From positions 5,866,130 through 5,930,129 of the forward strand of contig KV748177.1 in assembly GCA_001692895.1 (NCBI GenBank): a DNA stretch of 64,000 nt, read 5' to 3'. The notes under the pieces are model-generated. The model ran no database searches. It was not told the DNA's origin and saw only the letters and a list, made by a program, of their open reading frames with translations. This stretch comes from Cenococcum geophilum 1.58. Its lineage: Eukaryota; Ascomycota; Dothideomycetes; Gloniales; Gloniaceae. Positions 38,763 to 50,620 of this stretch are shown here, one piece after another; position 1 is the stretch's first letter; each line of letters begins with the position of its first letter. Both the position numbers and the translations under genes were made by a program.

Positions 38763-39582
38763 TTACCCCCCCTCTGTAAAAGCCTGCCCTTAGGCTTTGT
38801 ATATCCGTACTATGCCTATAGGGCGTTTTTATCTTTATGCTCTTCTAGTAGCTTATTATCTTTATTATACTAGCATTGTATCCATTCGTCTAGGTACTTT
38901 AGCAGTCCCGGTTTATTAGGGTAATAGCTATAGAATTCTTAAAGCTTATAGGGACTGCTGATAAAGTTCCATGCAGGGTATTAGGTAGAATTTAGGTCAT
39001 AGCCTTTCCAACTAACGCGGTACTTTAGCGTTTTCCTTACTAGCTTACAGGCCAGTATCTCTTCAATTTCCTATTTGTTATCGCCACTGACTTAAATCAG
39101 TAGGGGGGGTTCGTTCTTTTGTCTAGGTAATGGGTCATTTATAGCCTTCTGTAGCTTATCCGGCAAGAAAATAGGGTGAACTTTAATTAAGTCTGGGAGC
39201 TTAACCTTATACAAGTTACCTACTTTATTAAGAATCTTATACGGTCCTGCTATCTTATAGTCTAGCTTACGGCTAGGCCATTCCGTCTTTTAGTTCTTTA
39301 TTATAACCTAGACTATATCGCCTACCGTAAAGTTAGGCTCGCGCCTATGCTTATTTGCCTACTGTTTTATTAATTTCTAGGCCTTTTTTAGGTTTATATA
39401 GGCTACTTTCTAGACTTCTTCTAAGCGCTTAGCGTACTGCCGGGCTTCCTTATAAGATAGTTTTTTGTGTACAGTTTGGGGCCCTTCTAGTCTTTCCCAG
39501 TTAAAGCTTATATGGGGTAGGTAACCCATTTCTAGTTAAATAGGGGCAAATCCGGTAGAGTTATGGGGTAGGGTCGCTTAGG

Positions 39583-39799
39583 TGTAAGGGATATTATTGC
39601 GGACACCTCGGGTTGCCCTCAGGACAACCCCCGGACGCCCCTCGGATGGTCGCCGGTCACGTGCCGGAGGCACGTGCCCGTAGTATATAGTCTCCACGAT
39701 CCCAGAGGCCTTACCTCCTCAAGGATTCGTCTCTCTCACCAATCTATCCTGTTCCACAATCGTGTCCTTATAGCCCCCTGTCTACAAGATCCCCTCACA
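39583..39799 (+). repeat. solo LTR of the gypsy-2 family, well preserved
   Basis: A 217-bp LTR with 8-bp inverted ends TGTAAGGG...CCCTCACA and perfect target duplication TTAGG (39578-39582 and 39800-39804). It matches the gypsy-2 5' LTR (12065-12277) throughout but keeps C/G where that copy has T/A. It is the innermost, hence youngest, layer of the nest. A solo LTR implies recombination between two LTRs after a full insertion. Confidence 0.9.
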
Positions 39800-42700
39800 T
39801 TAGGCGTAGTCTATTAAGGGTAATAGTTTAGCTTAGTTATCCTAGAAGTAGTTAATAAAAGGCCGGAGTCTCTAGTCTAAGTATTAATTTATAATCTCCG
39901 TTTAACCGTCTGTCTGGGGGTAATATGCTATAGAAAGCTTTAGCTTAATACCTAGGATTTAGGTAAACTTATTCTAAAAGGCTAATATAGACTACGGCCT
40001 ATAATCGGATATAATAGTGTCTAGTAGTCCGTAAATTTGGTAAACGTAGTAGATATATAGTTAGGCCGCCTCTTTAGCATCGATATTCTTATAACAGGGA
40101 ATTAAGAATAGGTGCTTGCTAAAGCGGTTAACCAGAATTATAACCATATTATATCCGTTACGGTCTAAAGGTAGCTTATAAAAGTCTATAGAGATATATT
40201 ACTAGGGGCGGTCGGGTATTAGGAGGGGTTTTAATAGTCCTAGGGTTTTATCTCATAGAATTGTAGACCTACAACAGTTATTGCAGTTCCGTATATAGCG
40301 GTTAATATCTATAATTATTCCGGGCTAGTAATAGCGGTCGCCAATAATCCTGCGGGTTTTATTTTTTCTAGGGTGGGCCGTAAAGACCTAGGTATATACT
40401 TTGGTAATAAGCCGAGTCCATAAGTTCTGTTCCTCTGCTACCACTAGCCGTTTACAGTGCTTAAGTAGTCCACTTTTAAGGGACTATAGGCTAGAAACGT
40501 TCTTTGCCTTTTCACGGTACTCCTATAGAGAAGGGGCCGTACAGTTTGTTTGCAGCAATTTATCGATTAAGTTAAGTCCTAAAGGGTTAATAGGATACAT
40601 CTCGGCGCCTAAAAAGTCTGTACTTAGTTCTGCCTATATCCAGGGGTTAAGGTGCTTTAGTTATAGTAGCGTCTAGGTCCGTAATAAGATCTTTGCAGCC
40701 GTATGGTTACCTAGGTCTTATTTACGCCTAGTAAGAGCATCCGCACGGTTTGTAGCGCCTGGTCTATATATAATTAAGAAGTTAAACTAAGATAGGATAT
40801 CCGCCTAGCGTGCCTGCCGGGCCGTAAGGGCCTTAGTTATTATGAAGTATTCTAGGGCCTTATAATCTAATACTACCTTAATAGGTTTAGGGGTCCCCTC
40901 TAGCTNTANACNCNAGTGCTNAAAGCTAGANATAATAGCCAGCATTTCTTTATTATNGATNTNGTAGTTTAGTTTAGCATCTATTATAGTCTTTAAATAG
41001 TATGCAATAGGGTGCTATTCTCCGTCTGGTTACTTCTGGGAAAAAACACCAGCTATCGCGCTGTTTAAGGCATTAGTTTCTAGCATTAAGGGCCGTTCTA
41101 GGTTAAAGTGGGTAAGTAGGGGGGCCGACACTAGCCGTTTTTTAAGCTTATTAAAGGCCTGCATATATATAGCGTTAAAGTAGAAGGGCTAGTCTTTCCT
41201 AGTAAGGCGGTTAAGAGGCCGGGCGATTCTACTATAGTTCTTAATAAAGCGTTAGTAGAAGTTACAGAAACCTAGAAATAATTGTACCCCCTTTATAGTC
41301 TATAGGGGCGTCCACTAGTTAATTACGGCTGTTTTCTCCAGGTTGGCCTTAATTCCGTCTATGCTGATAATAAAACCTAGGTACTTTGTATGCTTAATAC
41401 TAAATTCCGACTTCTTAATATTGGCCTAAAGGCTAGCTTCGCGGAGCCGTTGTAGGACTTTATAGACGTGCTCCTTATATTCTAGTTCGTTCTCTAAGTA
41501 GATTATAATATTATCTAGATAGGCTATATAGAAGTTATTAAGGTAGTTAAAGAGTATATCATTTATATACCGCTGGTACGTAGCTAGTCCGTTAGTTAGT
41601 CCAAAAGAAAGTACCTTGTATTTATACGTTCCGTAATAGGTTCGAAATGTAGTAAGATCCTTAGACCTGAGGTTTATCCTAATTCGGTAAAAGGCCTAGT
41701 GGATATCGAGCTTTGTAAAAACCTTAGCTCTACTTATTTAGGTAAGAGTCTTATTAAGTAAGGGCAGCGGGTAGCAGTCCTTGTGGGTTATATTATTTAG
41801 CTTATAGTAGTTAATGCAGAAGCGTAGTTCTCTATTTAGCTTTTTAATAAAGAAAATAGGTAAGTTAAAAGGGGCTTAGCTAGGCTTGATAAAGCCCTTA
41901 TTTAGGTTGTTAATAAGGTACTGCTTTATAGCCTATAATTCGGCAATAGACTGTAGGTAGAGAGGGCTAAAGCTAAGGGTACTTCCCTTATCTTGCTTAA
42001 TCTTGATCTTATAGTTATATAGTCAGTAGGGTAGAAGCATGTTAGACGCTGCCTTAGAGAATACGTCCTTAAATTTCTGGTGTTAATTAGGCAGTTTTTA
42101 TTCTACTAGTTCTTTATCTATAAGCCCGCTTTCTTATCCGCTAAGCTCACTTTCCTTTTCCTTAATTATTTAGTTAATTTTGTATAGGCTAGTTGTAAAG
42201 GTAACGGTATTAGGCTAAACCAGGTTCCGGTAGAATCCTATAGCGCTAATATAGCAGACATTAACTGGTGGGAGGTCTGTAGGTTTCTTTAGCGTCCGTT
42301 AGGCCGTAGTTTGCGGTATATGGTTTATAGTCTTCCTTAGCTTACATTCTATTTTCCGTAAGTTGTCCTTCCTATCTATTAGTTTAGTATAGCGTCTAAT
42401 ATCCCTGGCTTTCCTTTGTGGCTTTATAGGGTTTTCCATAGGGGACTTAGCTAGGTCACTACCAACTTCCTAGGTCTTTAGTGCGGGTGGCGTAATATAG
42501 GTAGTCTAAGGGCGGCGTAGTATACGGATCCGTTGCGGGTTAAGCTGTATATCCTTCTTAAAGGCCTAGTCTCTGCGCATAGCATTGGCCTAATAAATGG
42601 TATTAATCTGGGGCCGTATAAGGTTTTCTATTATAATGCTGATTTCTTTTATAAAGGAAGGGGTTGGGGGTAGAGTTTTAGGCTAGATAAGCCGTCTACT

Positions 42701-44425
42701 TCGTACTTCGAGCTGTAAGCCTAAATAGGCTAGCCATTTTCTTTTTAAGATTATATTATAGCTTCCTAAGTCCGTAATAAGAAAGGGGATATTATATTAC
42801 CTTTATCTATTAACGCGGAGGTAAATCCACAAAATAGTCTTAATAGGTGGCCCTATCTGTCCGTTATACCCACAAATAGGAATTAGTTTGGGCAGTTCTT
42901 TAAGGGGTGCATTTAAAAAGTTAGCCAGCTTTACGGCATACTGGGTGTCTATTAAGGTAAAGGCATTTGCTCCTAAGTTAGCTAAAGTAGAGGTTAAAAC
43001 TTAATATCTATTACGGAATAAAGTATAAGGAATAGTGCAGCTTCTTCCACTAATTAGCCGACCTAGATTAATATGTAACATATCAATCCCTTTTAACCCT
43101 AGAGAGGAGTCTTCCTCTAGGGTTTCTCTTTTTCCGGCTCCACACTGTCCTCCTAAATTAACAGAACCTCGCTTGTCTTTGCCTTTGTTAGGCAGTTCCT
43201 TATAGGGTAGCCTATTTAACCGTATAAGAAGCAAGCTCCTTAATTGCTAAGGGCCTATATATAGGGGTCGCTATATATAGGCCGGGTGTATACCGGACCC
43301 GCAGCAGGGGTAGCTGCGCGGCTAGCTGCTGGGTTAACTATAGGAGTTGCCAATTGTACTGGGGCACTACGGGCCGTACTTGTAATACTTATAGCCTAGT
43401 TTATAAGGTTTCTAGTTTTTAGCTAATTAGCGCGTACCTTAATTTAATAGAGGCCTTAGTTAATAGCTAGGCAATAGTCCGTAAGTTCCTTTAACGTCTG
43501 TGCCGTAGTATAGGCTGGTAATACGGCCCGCTATAGGTCTAGGGTAAGCTTATTAAAGAGGTTTAGTAGTAGGTCTTCCTAGGGGATCTGGGCCTATCCG
43601 GCTAGGTATAGAAAGCGGGTTTAGAAGGCCAAAAAGGTCTCCATTGTTTTTATATTTAGGCTTTTATAGCTAAGGCGGGCGTTTTATACTTTAAAAGGGT
43701 CTTTATAAATAGAAGACAAGTATTTAGTTATTTCTTCTTTAGAGATAAAGGGGTTTGCTAAGTCTTTAGTGTATCGTAAGCGTAAATGCGTTTAGGCGTC
43801 TCCGCTAGTACGGCTAAAGACGTAGGCTATCTTGGCTTGGGGGGTAGGAAAGTAGTTAGCATTAACTTTAAGCTTGTCCCGTAATTAAAGCTTCCAGTTA
43901 TTAAATATCGGGTCTATTCTATCCGTAAGTAGTAGGGGATCCGCAACCTTTGCCGACAGCTTTAGTGCTATATAGGCCTTGGTAGATCTACTAAGGCGCT
44001 AGAATAGGGCCTATAGGACTATAGCAAGTCTTTAGTTGTCTAATAATGACTTATTATTAAATATAGGGGTATCTCTAGCTTTAAGTAGCTCTCGCAGTCG
44101 TTTAATTTCGGCATTGGCAGCCGCAAGCTCCGCCTAGGGGGTTAAAACGTTAATTGTTTCTTTATCTGAAGTATTTACGGGTCCTGCAGCGGCTTTACCG
44201 GCTGCTGTGTTTTGTAGCATGGTGGTAGGGGTATTAGGTAATTCCGGGTAATTTCTTTAGGGGTTCTGGTCTATGCGTATCTTATAGGTCCTTTCCTTAG
44301 GGTTCTATTCTTTTCTTTTAGGTCCTATCCTTAGGGTCCTATTCTGTGTTTTTATCCTATTTATAGTCTTATAGATATATTTAAGTTCCTTCTTAGGAAG
44401 AAAGAGTAGAGCGAGCTTTAGATAA

Positions 44426-44650
44426 TGTTAGTGACTTAGTTAATTAAGGTATAAGCACAGTAAGAGGGACGCGCAAGCCTGTATAATTGGATTGTCTATA
44501 AACAAGAATCTAAAGCTAAAGAAAAAGAAAGGAAAGAATAAGTAGCAACGCGAGGAGTTATATACGATCCCTAGTTACGTAAGAGTCACGTGAGCCTTGC
44601 GTCTACTATAACGTCTACCATAGCTACCGCTTTCTGCCAGTGCCGTAATA
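44426..44650 (-). repeat. 5' LTR of gypsy-3
   Basis: The 225-bp repeat on the plus strand runs TGTTAGTGACTTAG...GCCGTAATA, followed by CTGTATTAGCG, which continues the Fot1 transposase. Confidence 0.85.
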
Positions 44651-47600
44651 CTGTATTAGCGAATTAACATAGGCCTTTATTACCTCTAAAGTTATTTCTA
44701 GATAAAGGATTGTTTACTAGTAATGAGATCTAGTATAGGCGCTATTAGGAGGGGGAGGATGTAAAGGTGATAATAAAATCGTCGCCTTAGCTAGGCAAGG
44801 TGGAGGAGTAAATGGCCAAGCAGAGTAGCATATAAGGGGTCAATTTGGGTTGTATAGGAGGAGGCCTGCCGCCTTAAAGGCACTTTTTATTAAAGTCTTC
44901 GTATAAATTTGCGGTTAAATCTCGCCAAGAATCTTTATAAAATAGTCTTTGTTTATACTAGTAATTCCGCAAGCTATGTATTCGTTAACTTTTGTAGAGT
45001 ATACGCGCTTAAGAAGCGAAAATATAATAAGATCCAATGGCTGGAGTATATGCGTTGAATGCGGAGGTAGGCATATAGGTATAATCTTATAGTTCTAGCA
45101 GTACTTAATAAAGCTGACGTTAATATGGCTGCTATGGCTATCTATTACCAGTAGTCGATAGCCAATTAATTTACTATTTCTTCCTTCTTCTACTGCCTCT
45201 ACTACTGCCCTCTCCTATATCTTAGGTCGCTGGGTATGGTGCTTAAAGTACTTTAGCTACTTTAGTCCAATTTCTTAATTTAACCAACTATTCTTACTAA
45301 TACCAATTAAACAGTCGCTAAGAGCTTCGCGAGCTTCCTCCTATATTCTCTTAGTGTGTACGTGGCCTTTAAAAATAATAAAGGGCGGTATAGTTATTCC
45401 CCCTATACCTATATAATTAATCTATAAGACCTACTCCCTAGAGCCGTTAATCGTCTTAAAATTGGTGGCCTTGCCTTGCAATATTACCACCTTAGCGCTA
45501 TATGTATAGCCCATTAAGGTACTAATCTCATCCATATTCCAGGTGTCATCGTCTTTAACATTATACTGGGTCTTAGCGTTAGAGTAATTAGAAAAGAACT
45601 TTATAATAAGGGCGGGATTATTATTAGCAATAGCTCGTTCTAGGTTAATTAACCGTATATAGTAGATTTAAAGCTTATCCTATTGCTTTAGGAAGCAACT
45701 AACCCAGTTCTTACCTAGTGGTTAAATCTTACAGTACTAAGGAAGGTAGGTGTGTTCGCGTTGCAGAATAATAGTGGCTATTATCTGGATTGTATAGAGT
45801 TGACACGGAAATCTAGTATTGGTAAGATAAATACAGTGCCGAATAATTGCTGCTTCGCCAGCTAGTGTAATATAATATTAGTTTATATAGGCGACTTAGT
45901 AAGGTTAGTGTTTACCCTGCAGGCGTCTTTAAAAGGTAGAAGAAAGTACCCTATAGGCCTTTACGCAGGCTTCTGGGCTGCGATAAAGGCCGCTAGTTCG
46001 CTAGGCTGTTAAAGCAGCTTATAAGCGGTCTTCTGCATCTAGCACACGAGGTTTAAAGGGCATAGCTATTATTTAATAATAGATTTGGTGGAGTTAAAAT
46101 ATGGTTTAGTTAGTAAAAAGTTAATATTTAAAGTTTGGAAGTGGTAATATTTTACTTTAGGAAACCCACTAGCCTAAAAAGGGAGGCGGTCTACTAGCTT
46201 AAGCAAAACCCAGGGGCTAAGCAAAACCCCATATACCACGTTACTATTAGATTAGAATTAAGGAAGGTAATAAATAAAAAGCAGCTTTTAGGTTAAAGGA
46301 AGAACTATATAAACTATTAGTAATGCAATTTAGGTTAATAAATATACTAGTAATATTTTAGAAATGAATTAATAGTGTATTAGGAGAATACCTTAATGAG
46401 TTTGTTATAGTATACCTTAATAATATTATTATCTACTTAATAACTAAGGAAGAATACGGAGGATACGTTAAATAGGTTTTAAAGAGACTATAAGAAGAAC
46501 AGATACTAGTAGCAATTAAGAAATATAAGTTCTTTACTAAGAAAACCGATTTTATTAAATTTATTATTAAACTAGGTTATATTAGTATAGACCTAAGGAA
46601 AATTAAAGCTATAGTAAGTTGGTAAGAACTAGAAAATGTAATGTAGTTAAAGTTATTTTTAGGGTTATACAACTACTATAGGATGTTTATAGTATAATAG
46701 TTAAAGAGTATTAAACCCTTTACTAGGCTTATAAAGAAAGAGGAACTATAGGTATAGGGAGATAAATAAAAGAAGTTGTTTAAGGAACTTAAGGAGTTAT
46801 TCACCTAGGAGCTAATCCTTAAAATTTATTAACTAGGGCTAGATATAGTTGTAAAAATAGACGTATTAGACTTTATACTAGGAGTATGTTTACTATAGAA
46901 GTATAAGAATATATAGCACCCAGTAGCATACTATAGTCTGAAAATAACACTACTAGAGTTAAACTATAATATCTATAATAAAGAGTTATTAGGTATAGTT
47001 ACAGCACTTAAGAAATAGAGAGCATTCTTATAAGGCGTAGAGAAACTATTTATAGTTAAAACGGATTATAAGAACTTAACAGGGTTCCTAATAATAAAAG
47101 AACTTAATTATAGATAAGTTAGATGGGTAGAGATGCTTATAGAATACTATTTTAAGATTTAGTATATTAAAGGAACTAAAAATGCAAGAGTAGATATGCT
47201 AAGTAGAAAGGCTAAATTATAGAATAATAAGAAACTATTAGGAGTAATACTACGCAGAGATAAGGACGGATTAATTAGATATAATTACCTTAAGCTAGTA
47301 GTAACTTAAGAAAATAGTAAACTAGGAAGAGTCTATAAGACACCAAAGAGCTTTTAGGTATAAAGAATTTTAAAAGCACAGCTAGAAGATCTATAGATAG
47401 ATATATATAAAAACTAAGAAGTAAAGTATATCTTAAAAAGTATAGCAGAGCATTTTATAGAAGACTTTTATAAGGGAATAACTTAAGGGCACAATAGAGT
47501 AATAGGCTTAGTGTTAAGACTTTAAGAGGAATATATTATTAACGGAATCTAGGGTATAGCTAGAAAAGTAATAAAGGAATATCTAGATTTCTAAAGGAAT

Positions 47601-49440
47601 AAACTAATAAGGCATAAGCTATATAGAGAGCTATAACCTATTAAAATACTAGAGAGACTATAGGAGGTTATATTATAGGACTTTATTATTAAGTTACTAA
47701 AGTTAAAAGATCCTATTACCGGATAAGAGCACGACGTAATCTTAGTAATAGTGGATAAGTTAACTAAGTAGGGCTACTTTATAGTATATATAAAAGAAAT
47801 CTTAGTAGAAGATGTCGCTATAATTTATATTAAAGAAGTATTTATAAGATATAGAGTATTAAGTAAAATTATATTAGACAGAGATCTAAGATTTATAATA
47901 GTATTTTAGGAGGTATTCTTAGCGGAATAAGGAGTTAGAGCAGCAACTTTTACTGCATATTATCCGCAAACAGATAGTTAAATAGAAAGATTAAATTAGA
48001 CGCTAGAACAGTATCTAAGACATTATATTAATTATATACAGAATAATTAGGTATCGTTATTACTAGTTATATAGTTTATATATAATATAATACTATAGGA
48101 AGGAATAGGCATATTACTATTTAAGGCGAATTATAGATATAAGCTAGGAACATTATTATTACTATAGTAAGCGAAGAAAATAAGTAGTATAGCTAAAGAA
48201 AGAATAAAGATATTAATAAATCTTTATATAGACCTTATATAATTAGTAAAAAAGGTATAAAAAAGAATAAAAAGGTACTATAACGCTAAGAGATTTAAGG
48301 GACTAGATCTTAAGGAGGGGGATAAAGTATAGCTACTATATAAAAATTTTAAGCGTTAACAACTAAGTAAAAAATTAGATTATATCAGACTAGGATCTTT
48401 TAAAATTATATAAAGAATTTTACTAGTTATATTTAAGTTAAACCTATTAGCTAGAATAAAGATCTACTCTATATAATATATTATAATGCTAGTATACGGG
48501 AATATTAAACTACTAGTTTATAAAGCAAACACATATAAAGGATAAGAGGAAGACAAATAATAAGTTTTAAAGATTATCGGTTATAAGGATATTAATAATA
48601 AAACATAGTATAAGGTTAAGTGGATAGGCTATAATAAAACTACCTAGGAACTACTATAGAACTTAAAAAACGCAATAGGAAAGGTATAGGAGTATTAAAA
48701 GAAAATAGGTTAGGTAATATTAAGAAGAAGCTAATAATAAAAGAATTAATTAAAGGTAATAGACGAGCTAGGTTATCTAAAGGATCTACTACTAGTATAT
48801 TAGCTATTTCCGCCTCTCCTTAAATAAAATCCTTTTTAGCCTTCTTAGCCTTAAGCTTAGATAAACCTTACTCTATAAGACGAAGCTCTCTTAAGCGCAC
48901 CTTTTTACGCACCTTTATTAAACGGCTTAGGCGAGTATAAGCATTTAGTTAAGCTTTTAGAGCCTAAGACGCCTTATTAAAATAACGCTAAACCTTAGTA
49001 AGAACCTTAGCTAGCTTATCTCTAGTCTTTCGGCCGCTACTAATACGCGTAACCCTAAAGTAGATTTGATAAGGAACTAAATAACTATAAAGAATAATAA
49101 GATATGTATACTTAGCATTAGAAACTAATTAAACATTATAGGATAATTACATATTTACTTACGTATATTTAGTATATAAAGAAGGTTAGTAACTAGATAG
49201 AGCTATAATTACAATATATACTAACTTCTTCTCTATATAATAAAAATAGGATAATATAACTTCACTAAGCGACAGAATAAACGTCACTAGCTAGTTATAA
49301 TAATTAGACGCAGAAGATTTAATAGGAGGCATTAGGAATAATAAAGGTTATTAAATTAAAGATGGGAATGCCATACCTCTAATAGACAACTTAAAGATAG
49401 GAGATATCTTTAAGGACAAAGATAAAGAGGAGGGGGATGG

Positions 49441-49836
49441 TGTTATAGACCTTATATTAGTAATAGTATAACTATTAAAAAGGGATATAAACGGGTTAGT
49501 TAAAATAGTATAGGAGGTACTAAAACCGATTAAGCTATAGAATAAGGGGCAGCTAAGTTATATAATTAGTTACGTTATAAGTTCGGAATATAGGAACGCG
49601 ACGTACTAACGTACTAACGTACTAAACCCTTTACTATAGGGAGGAGTTATATATTTAAGGACATATAGTCTCTATAGATAGTTTCTCTTTTTTATAGTAA
49701 ATCTTAGAATATAATTAGAGTTAATCTATTAGGTAACCACTCCACTAGTTATTAATACGTTGTTAACTTCTTATTTACTTATATACCCGGCCCATTAATA
49801 AGTCTACCGTAGTATTTCCTACAAGGCTTCGTTACA
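49441..49836 (+). repeat. 3' LTR of gypsy-4
   Basis: The 396-bp repeat runs from TGTTATAGACC to TTCGTTACA. It is preceded by a purine-rich stretch ('aagaggagggggatgg') that looks like the polypurine tract and followed by ATATA. Confidence 0.87.
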
Positions 49837-49841
49837 ATATA

Positions 49842-50615
49842 ACCCTACTATTTAGTACGTTAATTAGATATAATAGAATAGGAGAAAAGCTATACTTAAT
49901 ATATTAGGTCTATCTTTATTATTAAAGATTAAGTATAGTAAATACTTATAGAATAAGGAGGATAAATATATAAATATATCTCTAGGTAGCTATAGTTACT
50001 ATTAAAGTAACTCTTATAGTATAAATTAATTAATAAGCTCCCCTTTCTAATAATAGTAGTAATAAGAGACTTATATTATAGTTATATAATTATTAGCTAA
50101 TTATATTTAATAGTATAATAGCTTTTAATAAACTAGATATAGTAGTAAAACTAGTAGTAGAACTAGTAAATATTATAATAGGTATATAATACCATATAAG
50201 TAGTAATACTTTCTTTATATTACTAATTATTACCACTAATTATCTTATAGTAGATCCTATACTAAATATAAAATCTTCTTTAATGCCTTCTTTATCGGGT
50301 ACTTTATTAAATTTTATTCTATTCTCTAAAGCGCCTATTAATCTCTACTATTTAATTTTAAATATATCTTCTACTAGCCTACTACTTAGTAGCCCTAGCA
50401 ACAGTAATATTAAATAATTAAATAGTAAGCTTAGCGTCTCTATTAAATAGCTATAAAGCTATTATCTAGCTATTACCTATATATCTACTAAAGTAGGGTT
50501 AATTTTAGTTAATAGGTATTATATCTTTAAGATATTTAAGTATATATATAGGCTTATTAATTATATAGTAGATAGCTTAAAGGACTTTAGAATAAATTAA
50601 TAACGTTATAGTACT
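49842..50615. other. AT-rich, RIP-eroded interval; no family recognised
   Basis: The interval lies between gypsy-4 and the copia at 50621. A plus-strand frame at about 50480-50615, continuing at 60132, looks coding-like (long hydrophobic stretches with few stops), but I cannot assign it. It is presumably an older, eroded element in which the copia landed. Confidence 0.35.
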
Positions 50616-50620
50616 ATAGT

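Larger units (their letters stand above)
38536..44650 (-). mobile_element. gypsy-3: chromodomain Ty3/gypsy fossil inside Fot1
   Basis: LTRs lie at 38536-38762 and 44426-44650. Minus-strand order: gag about 44290-43300, protease near 42990-42920, reverse transcriptase about 42000-41280, RNase H about 41130-40850, integrase zinc region near 40300 and core to about 39800, then a solo LTR insert, then further integrase and a chromodomain at about 39100-38900. The target duplication is probably CTGTA (about 38533 and 44651), overlapping the first bases of the left LTR. It is only mildly RIP-mutated compared with gypsy-1, -2 and -4, but is clearly broken in many places. Nine unresolved bases cluster at 40906-40963 in the RNase H region. 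A polypurine tract (AGAGGGGGGGTAATG) abuts the 3' LTR at 38763. Confidence 0.87.
37851..46063 (-). pseudogene. Fot1/pogo-type DDE transposase, degenerate and split by gypsy-3
   Basis: This gene cuts and pastes its own element. The likely start ATG is at 46063 (MPFKPRVLDAEDRL). An N-terminal helix-turn-helix region at 46030-45900 is followed by a Tc5/CENP-B DNA-binding domain at about 45830-45680 with readable blocks (GEAAIIRHCI, VGKNWVS-like LGKNWVS). The DDE core runs to about 44950, with the second-Asp block DSHSSHINV near 45160-45130 and IIPICLPPHS...LQPLDL near 45095-45040. Gypsy-3 interrupts at 44651/38535. The C-terminal tail at about 38530-37851 is Lys/Glu/Ala rich and coiled-coil-like (KKRKRTVLSKE...), ending at a stop near 37851. 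RIP-type stops are scattered, fewer than in the gypsy elements. The host gypsy-3 insertion alone would inactivate it. Confidence 0.83.
37653..46231 (-). mobile_element. Fot1/pogo-type DNA transposon, split by gypsy-3
   Basis: The terminal inverted repeats start CGGGGTTTTGCTTAG (left) and TGGGGTTTTGCTTAG (right, reverse complement). Each TIR repeats GGGTTTTGCT after about 18 bp. TA duplications lie at 37651-37652 and 46232-46233. Inside is one transposase gene on the minus strand. Without gypsy-3 it is about 2.46 kb, a little larger than the 1.9-2.1 kb usual for Fot1-type elements, consistent with the long C-terminal tail of its transposase. It is only moderately RIP-mutated. It landed inside the right TIR of the small element described above. 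Confidence 0.85.
37394..46241. mobile_element. MITE-like TIR element of ~267 bp, split by the Fot1 insertion
   Basis: The left part at 37394-37652 and a short right end at 46234-46241 together form a small element with TIRs. The left end is ACATGGCATACTGTTACG. The right end read in reverse, across the Fot1 site, is ACGTGGTATGTGTCACGG; the two match apart from RIP-type transitions and one extra base. TA flanks it at 37392-37393 and 46242-46243, and gypsy-4 RT sequence ends and resumes exactly there. It is comparatively rich in CpG and contains a perfect 7-bp-stem hairpin (GCTACGC/GCGTAGC, 37605-37623). No coding capacity. Probably a non-autonomous Tc1/mariner-type element. Confidence 0.72.
33200..49836 (+). 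mobile_element. gypsy-4: chromodomain Ty3/gypsy fossil, outer shell of a five-deep nest
   Basis: LTRs lie at 33200-33619 and 49441-49836 with perfect target duplication ATATA (33195-33199 and 49837-49841). Plus-strand parts: gag about 33660-34780 with a CCHC region near 34655-34705, protease about 36570-36860, and a reverse transcriptase starting about 37150. The RT is interrupted at 37393 by a TIR element (with everything inside it) and resumes at 46244. RNase H follows at about 46840-47060, integrase about 47450-48130 and a chromodomain near 48590-48680. The part from 48720 to the 3' LTR has no pol similarity. It is very heavily RIP-mutated, with dozens of breaks, and is the oldest member of this nest. 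Without the nested DNA it would be about 7.8 kb. Confidence 0.87.

Noticed and set aside
40401-40676. 91-residue plus-strand open frame
   Set aside because: It is antisense to the integrase region of gypsy-3, which is recognisable on the minus strand.
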